Assembly: GCA_016700175.1 (NCBI GenBank)
Contig: CP065003.1
Coordinates: forward strand, 1,498,001 to 1,562,000
Direction of reading: 5' to 3'
Length of the DNA stretch: 64,000 bases
From: Acidobacteriota bacterium
GTDB taxonomy: Bacteria; Acidobacteriota; Blastocatellia; Pyrinomonadales; Pyrinomonadaceae
Position numbers and translations under genes: made by a program. Positions 59,410 through 64,000 of the stretch are shown here, one piece after another (the first letter of the stretch is position 1; each line of letters opens with the position of its first letter). The notes beneath the pieces are model-generated. The model worked only from the letters and a program-made list of their open reading frames with translations, had not been told where the DNA came from and did no database searches.

Positions 59410-59859
59410 TCGCGTATTCTAAATCGCCGAAACGAAGGAAACAAAGGAGAAAGGATGCGGGTGAATGAAGGGGGATGTGGGAGCGTGGAAAACAGTCGAT
59501 GTTGGACCGGCAGCGCCTTGCGCATATCCGATCCCACCATCAACTGTTTTCCACAGCGTTTTGAGCGTTCATTGTCTCCGTGTCCTTACTCTGTTATGAG
59601 TAACAACGCCGGACTATAAAGCAATGCCGGTGCCACAACTATGGTGTCCTTGCAAAGTATTGCAGTGCGGAGAGTTAGCAATATCTGACACTTCTAGCAA
59701 GCAAGTAGGAGCGGTTCAGAATCGGTCAGGATCGGTCGATCCGAATCGTCAGTTTGATCGAATATGACACAGTGACCGCTTTCCCGGGAGCGTTGCACCG
59801 GCAGAAGCGGTGGCAATCGACTCCGCCGAGATGCTAAAGTTTAGCGAAGCCAAACAGTT
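59410..59859. other. Gene-free stretch of 450 bases
   Basis: No coding frame of quality, no tRNA and no strong hairpin were found. GGTCAGGATCGGTC words occur near 59725. The promoters of larB (minus) and ubiX (plus) should lie here, but no clear -35/-10 pair stands out. Confidence 0.5.
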
Positions 59860-60486
59860 ATGGATCTGACAGTTGCGATTACCGGGGCGTCCGGAACGAT
59901 CTACGCGCAGAAAACACTCCAGCTTCTCGCGAGGTCCGGGCGTGTCGATACCATCAACCTGATAATGTCGGGCGTGGTGCCCACGGTTGCGCAGGTCGAG
60001 CTCGGCGTCAACCTCCGTGACGCGGGCGCTTCGAAGATCAATGAATGGATCGGTCTTGATCCCGGATCGAAACTTATCAGACACTGGCGGCTCGACAATT
60101 TCGCCGCTCGTCCCTCTTCGGGTTCCTACAGACAGAAAGGAATGATCATCGTCCCGTGTTCGATGGGGACAATCGGCGCGATCGCCTCCGGCGCTGGAAC
60201 GAACCTGATCCACCGCGCGGCCGACGTGACGCTGAAGGAAGGCCGCAAGCTCGTACTTGTGCCGCGCGAGGCTCCTTTGAGCGCCATCCACCTGGACAAC
60301 CTCCTGAAACTCTCGAGGGCTGGCGCCACGATTCTGCCAGCCGCTCCGGGCTTCTACCATCGCCCGGGATCGATCGACGAGCTTGTCGAACACCTGTGCT
60401 TCCGCATCCTTGACCAGTTCGGGATACCGCATTCGACGAGCACTCAATGGACCGGAGAAGAGGTGCCGGAAAATGAAAACGGCTGA
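59860..60486 (+). CDS. ubiX: UbiX family flavin prenyltransferase
   Basis: This 208-residue protein has the Rossmann-like start VAITGASGTIYAQKTLQLL, the FMN and phosphate motifs PCSMGTIGAIASG and the signature REAPLSAIHLDNLL, then PAAPGFYHRP. UbiX makes prenylated FMN from FMN and dimethylallyl phosphate, the cofactor of UbiD decarboxylases, which also act in futalosine-type menaquinone synthesis. A methyltransferase frame overlaps its end by 14 bases and mqnD follows, giving a quinone-related operon. A UbiD gene is not in view. Confidence 0.95.
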   Translation: MDLTVAITGASGTIYAQKTLQLLARSGRVDTINLIMSGVVPTVAQVELGVNLRDAGASKINEWIGLDPGSKLIRHWRLDNFAARPSSGSYRQKGMIIVPCSMGTIGAIASGAGTNLIHRAADVTLKEGRKLVLVPREAPLSAIHLDNLLKLSRAGATILPAAPGFYHRPGSIDELVEHLCFRILDQFGIPHSTSTQWTGEEVPENENG

Positions 60487-61225
60487 AAGGTTCTCGAACC
60501 GCGTCGACAACTACATTCGATTCCGGCCCGGATATCCCGAGGCGATGCTCGAGGTGTTCCGGGACGAGATGGGGCTTTCTCCTCAGTCGGTCATCGCCGA
60601 TATCGGCTGCGGCCCCGGGCAATCGTCTCTGCCTTTCCTAAAATTCGGCTGCAGGGTCTTCGGAGTGGAACCGAACGATCTTATGAGAAAGGCCGCTGCG
60701 GAGATCCTCGCTGAGTACGAACTGTTCGAGGCGGTCGAGGGCAGCGCGCACGCCACGGGTTTAAGCGAGAACAGCGTCGATATCGCCGTCGCGGCGCAGG
60801 CGTTTCATTGGTTTAACGATGCCGAGACCGCCGCGGAATTTGGGAGGATCCTGAAACCGGGAGGCTTCGCAGCGCTGATCTGGAACGAGAGGCAGCTCGG
60901 CACAACCCCATTTCTTCGTGAATATGAGGCCCTTCTGCTCAAGTTCGGGACCGACTACGAGTCGGTCCGGCACGACGCTATTAAGCCTGCGGATCTCGCG
61001 CGGGTCTTCGGGAAGGAATTCCGCCTGGCGTCATATCCAAATGTACAAGTGCTTGATCTTGAAGGAGTAAAAGGAAGACTGATGTCGTCTTCCTACACGC
61101 CGGCCCAAGACGATCCCCGCTTCGGGCCGATGATCGAAAATCTTGAATCGATATTTGCAGAACACAACGAAAGCGATAGAATACGGATTTTGTACGACAC
61201 CAACGTTTTCTACACGCAGTACTAG
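60473..61225 (+). CDS. Class I SAM-dependent methyltransferase
   Basis: The ATG at 60473 (MKTAERFSNRVDNY) gives 250 residues and overlaps ubiX by 14 bases. SAM motif I is VIADIGCGPGQSSL; the post-motifs FGVEPNDLM and AAQAFHWFNDAET are typical of the UbiE-related class. The context between ubiX and mqnD suggests a possible role in quinone methylation, but the HWF motif class is broad. The end is complete. Confidence 0.88.
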   Translation: MKTAERFSNRVDNYIRFRPGYPEAMLEVFRDEMGLSPQSVIADIGCGPGQSSLPFLKFGCRVFGVEPNDLMRKAAAEILAEYELFEAVEGSAHATGLSENSVDIAVAAQAFHWFNDAETAAEFGRILKPGGFAALIWNERQLGTTPFLREYEALLLKFGTDYESVRHDAIKPADLARVFGKEFRLASYPNVQVLDLEGVKGRLMSSSYTPAQDDPRFGPMIENLESIFAEHNESDRIRILYDTNVFYTQY

Positions 61226-61230
61226 AACCT

Positions 61231-62091
61231 ATGGAAGCAGCCTCGGAAAAGAGCGAGCCGAGAACCATCACCGTCGCCCATTCGCCAGATTCGGACGACG
61301 CTTTTATGTTTTACGGGCTCGCAACCAACAAGCTTGAGACGGAAGGCCTCAAGTTCGAGCACACGCTCAAGGACATCCAGAGCCTCAACGAGGACGCGCG
61401 CAACGGCGTCTATGACGTCACGGCGATCAGCTTTCACGCCTACGCGTACGTCGCTGACAAGTACGCTCTGCTTCCGCACGGGGCGAGCATAGGCGACCAA
61501 TACGGTCCGATCGTGGTTTCGAAAGAGCCGCGCGAGGCTTCCGAGATCCCGAATATGAAGATCGGGATCCCGGGCGAACTGACGAGCGCTTTTCTTGCGC
61601 TCAGGATCTACAACAGCGATTTTCAGTACGAGGTCATACCGTTCGACGAGATCATCGATGCTGTCCAGCAGGGCAAGGTCGATGCGGGGCTTCTGATCCA
61701 CGAAGGCCAGCTCTATTACAAGCAGGAAGGGCTCGACAAGGTGCTCGATCTCGGCGAATGGTGGTTCGAGGAGACCGGACTTCCCCTGCCGATGGGCGGG
61801 AACGTGATCAGACGAGACTTGGGAGATGAGTTGATGCGGGAGGTTTCGAAGCACCTGAGGCGCTCGATCGTCTATTCGATGGAGAACCGCGAAGACGCGC
61901 TTGCGTACGCGATGCAGTTCGCCCGCGATATGCCTCAGGAGCTCGCCGACCGCTTCGTCGCGATGTGGGTCAACGACCTCACGCTCGATTACACAGACCG
62001 CGCGAAGGAAGGCGTCCGGCTTCTGCTCGAGAAAGGCTACGAACGAGGGATCATTCCGCATCGTGTCGGAATCGACTTCGTCGAGGGTTAG
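61231..62091 (+). CDS. mqnD: MqnA/MqnD family protein, likely 1,4-dihydroxy-6-naphthoate synthase
   Basis: This 286-residue protein has the periplasmic-binding-fold start VAHSPDSDDAFMFYGLATNK and the VTAISFHAYAYVADKYALL region typical of MqnD. GMGGNVI-like and GIPGELTSAFLAL parts fit the two lobes. MqnD converts cyclic de-hypoxanthinylfutalosine to dihydroxynaphthoate in the futalosine route to menaquinone, although MqnA is a close relative and cannot be wholly excluded. It starts 5 bases after the methyltransferase stop. It fits the type B sdh that uses menaquinone. Confidence 0.88.
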   Translation: MEAASEKSEPRTITVAHSPDSDDAFMFYGLATNKLETEGLKFEHTLKDIQSLNEDARNGVYDVTAISFHAYAYVADKYALLPHGASIGDQYGPIVVSKEPREASEIPNMKIGIPGELTSAFLALRIYNSDFQYEVIPFDEIIDAVQQGKVDAGLLIHEGQLYYKQEGLDKVLDLGEWWFEETGLPLPMGGNVIRRDLGDELMREVSKHLRRSIVYSMENREDALAYAMQFARDMPQELADRFVAMWVNDLTLDYTDRAKEGVRLLLEKGYERGIIPHRVGIDFVEG

Positions 62092-62165
62092 AATGATCGG
62101 AACCCCGAGCGATCGGAACCCCGAGCGCGAGCGAGGGGCATTGACAACCAATTTCACGACTGAGG

Positions 62166-62224
62166 GCACAGAGAGCACTGAGTTTTTCGGGTCATTCCCT
62201 AACAAACCACTGTGCTCTCTGTGC
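62166..62224. repeat. 13-bp perfect inverted repeat of CACAGAG type
   Basis: GCACAGAGAGCAC (62166-62178) and GTGCTCTCTGTGC (62212-62224) are perfect complements around a 33-base loop. They lie between mqnD and the LolA-like gene and share words with other non-coding repeats in the window. Confidence 0.8.
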
Positions 62225-62309
62225 TCTCCGTGGTTCAAGACCAACCGCCATAAAACTCATCCGCGTTCAAGAGCATCAATTGGCAAATCCCGATTTCAGA
62301 TCAAGATCA

Positions 62310-63182
62310 ATGAAAATGCTAAACAGAATGCTTTTCGCGGCGATCCTCGTGATCTCGCTCTCTTCCGCGGCTGCCGCCCAGGAAGAACCGCTCGTCCCGA
62401 ACAACATCCCGCAGGTCGAAGTCGACCAGATCGTAAAGAGATTCACTGCCAACGAGGAAGAATTCCGTGGCGCTTTGGGGAACTATGTGTTCAACCGCAG
62501 CGCGACGGTGCAGACTATCGGGCTCGGAGGGCTGATCACCGGCACGTTCCGAAGGGATTCCTTCATGGCGCTGAAGGAGAATGGAGAAAGGTTCGAGAAC
62601 ATCATCTACGCTCCGATGTCCACGCTGGACGAGATCTCCGTCACCCCCGAAGATCTTGAGGACCTTGGCGGCGTTAATCCCTTCGCGCTCGAGCCCCGTA
62701 ACATCTCGATGTACACCTTCTCCTATGTCGGGAAGCAGAGGATCGACGAGCTGGACCTGCACGTGTTCGACGTCCGGCCGAAAGTGATCCCGAATCCGGA
62801 CAAATCGAAGCTGAGGCTTTTCACGGGAAGGATCTGGGTGGACGATCAGGACTATATGATCGTGAAGTCCAAGGGCAAGGGCATTCCGGAAGGGGATCAG
62901 CGGTTCCCGGTAGTGGAGACGTGGCGGACGAACGTTGACGGCAAGTACTGGTTCCCCGCTTATTCTTCGTCGGACGACGAACTTGTCTTCAAGAACGGGC
63001 AGGTCGTGAAGCTAAGGCTCCGCGTGACCTACGACAATTACAAACAGGGCCGAAGCGAGGTGATAATCCTCGACGATCCTTCTGATGTTCCTCCGGACGA
63101 GCCGCCTGTCGAGGAAAAGAAGGAACTGAAGGAAGGTGAGGTCCCACCGCCGCCTCCTCCGCCGCCTGGGATTGGAAATTAG
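62310..63182 (+). CDS. Secreted LolA/outer-membrane lipoprotein-sorting-like protein
   Basis: The ATG at 62310 (MKMLNRMLFAAILVISLSS) gives 290 residues with a signal peptide cleaved near AAAQ. The body is a beta-rich fold with helices (EVDQIVKRFTANEEEFRG; KLRLFTGRIWVDDQDYMIVK) close to LolA/LolB-like and MucB-type domains, which bind lipid acyl chains. The end is a Pro-rich tail (PPPPPPPPG). No partner LolCDE gene is near. The exact ligand is unknown. Confidence 0.75.
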   Translation: MKMLNRMLFAAILVISLSSAAAAQEEPLVPNNIPQVEVDQIVKRFTANEEEFRGALGNYVFNRSATVQTIGLGGLITGTFRRDSFMALKENGERFENIIYAPMSTLDEISVTPEDLEDLGGVNPFALEPRNISMYTFSYVGKQRIDELDLHVFDVRPKVIPNPDKSKLRLFTGRIWVDDQDYMIVKSKGKGIPEGDQRFPVVETWRTNVDGKYWFPAYSSSDDELVFKNGQVVKLRLRVTYDNYKQGRSEVIILDDPSDVPPDEPPVEEKKELKEGEVPPPPPPPPGIGN

Positions 63183-63340
63183 ACACGGATGAACACGGAT
63201 GTAGCAGGATGGGCTGCGAGAGATCGCGGCCCGTTTTGCTTGGCGAAGGCTGAAGATCCATCATCATTATCTAGAAGGGGTTCAGACAAGCGATACTCAT
63301 AAAGCCAGGCATCGGCTATTAGCCGACAGCAAGACAGTTA
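63183..63340. other. Gene-free stretch before the tandem repeats
   Basis: ACACGGATG is directly repeated at 63182-63200, just after the stop. GGCTATTAGCC (63313-63323) is an exact 5-bp-arm palindrome. No gene is seen. Confidence 0.4.
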
Positions 63341-63845
63341 ACCACAAAGATCACGGAGGTTTACACAAAGGTCACTGAGGCAAGTCACAGTTCCTTCGTG
63401 TTCTTTGCGAAGACCTTTGCGAGCTTCGCGGTTTTCTCTTCGACCGGATACTGAGCCAAAGTACGAGGTTTTACCACAAAGGTCACGGAGGTTTACACAA
63501 AGGTCACTAAGGCAAATTACTCTTCCTTTGTGTTCTTTGCGAATACCTTTGCGACCTCTACGGTTATCTCTTCGATCGGATACTGATCCAAAGTACGAGG
63601 TTTAACCACAAAGGTCACGGAGGTTTACACAAAGGTCACTGAGGCAAATTGCGCTTCCTTCGAGTTCTTTGCGAAGACCTTTGCGACCTTTGCGGTTTTC
63701 TCTTCGACCGGATACTGAGCCAAAGTACGAGGTTTTACCACAAAGGTCACGGAGGTTTACACAATGGTCACTAAGGCAAAATGCGCTTGCTTCGAGTTCT
63801 TTGCGAAGACCTATGCGACCTTTGCGGTTACCTCTTCGATCGAAC
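63341..63845 (+). repeat. Four tandem copies of a 132-bp self-complementary repeat
   Basis: Units begin at 63341, 63473, 63605 and 63737, exactly 132 bases apart, each opening with ACCACAAAG and holding GGTTTACACAAAGG. The second half of each unit carries the reverse-complement words (CCTTTGCGACC, TGCGGT), so each unit can fold on itself. Copies differ by a few percent. Open frames across them are repeat artefacts. After 63845 the sequence to the window end has no gene recognised. Confidence 0.93.
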
Positions 63846-64000
63846 ATAGACTCCATTCCATAGAACTAACCAAGAAGAAACACGAATTCACACAGAGAAA
63901 TTTGGGTTCTTCATTCTGAAGAGCCATTTTTTCTGTGTCCATCCCCTTCATCTGTGGCTAACTGCTTCGAAATAATTCCTCCGCGATCGCCGTCCGGACC

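Noticed and set aside
63341..63863. Repeat regions as CRISPR arrays
   Set aside because: The 132-bp and 66-bp units are joined head to tail with no unique spacers, and no cas gene is in the window.

Overview
The window looks like a chromosomal segment of an Acidobacteriota bacterium, most likely of the Blastocatellia (Pyrinomonas-like) type. This is an inference from gene content, not a database result. The supporting genes are a VWFA protein of the type common in Acidobacteria, a P-domain/FG-GAP surface protein, a futalosine-type menaquinone gene, paired exported TldD/TldE proteases, many secreted peptidases, and a fairly GC-rich genome with dense coding on both strands and many intrinsic terminators.

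Positions 1 to about 8,550 form an accessory region. The first 4.3 kb is visibly AT-richer and holds broken genes: a tyrosine integrase tail and a type I restriction HsdR tail. It also holds unfamiliar ones: an HTH-Nudix protein, a zinc-ribbon peptide and a coiled-coil lipoprotein. Two 3' halves of tRNA-Leu genes (4667-4725 and 8497-8546) mark old integration junctions. Between them lie an M48-TPR membrane protease and a flavin monooxygenase-like gene. Just after the second lies a HigBA toxin-antitoxin pair with a striking nested operator.

From 9.5 to 24.2 kb come secreted and core genes: S9 peptidase, glycine-zipper envelope protein, tldD-tldE, mdh, fasciclin protein, a subtilase with 13 GVLxSD repeats, a GNAT enzyme and a GGDEF-EAL protein. 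From 24.4 to 29 kb lie sdhCAB and a divergent LysR regulator, followed by a 66-bp tandem repeat. From 29.6 to 34.7 kb come HD-GYP, STAS, a receiver-like protein, a DnaC-like ATPase and msrPQ. From 34.8 to 39.2 kb is deoxyribonucleoside and purine salvage: deoC, rpiB, hpt and deoB, with a DinB protein and a stop-interrupted DUF4286 gene coupled to deoB. DeoC and RpiB carry N-terminal helices like those of microcompartment cargo.

From 39.4 to 48.6 kb are the VWFA protein, the P-domain/FG-GAP protein, a DUF2202 lipoprotein followed by a 29-residue membrane peptide, and a compact sulfide/persulfide operon (ArsR regulator, rhodanese, TauE/SafE exporter, persulfide dioxygenase-rhodanese) with a palindromic operator over its promoter. 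From 48.7 to 59.4 kb come small conserved unknowns, glyA, a CarH-like B12 regulator, a thioredoxin-like secreted protein, an HtrA-TPR protease, an LCAT-like hydrolase and larB. From 59.9 to 62.1 kb is a menaquinone-related cluster of ubiX, a methyltransferase and mqnD. The right end is a secreted LolA-like protein and four 132-bp tandem repeats.

Several gene-free stretches carry self-complementary repeats rich in CACAGAG/AAAGGTC-type words, apparently one dispersed non-coding family.
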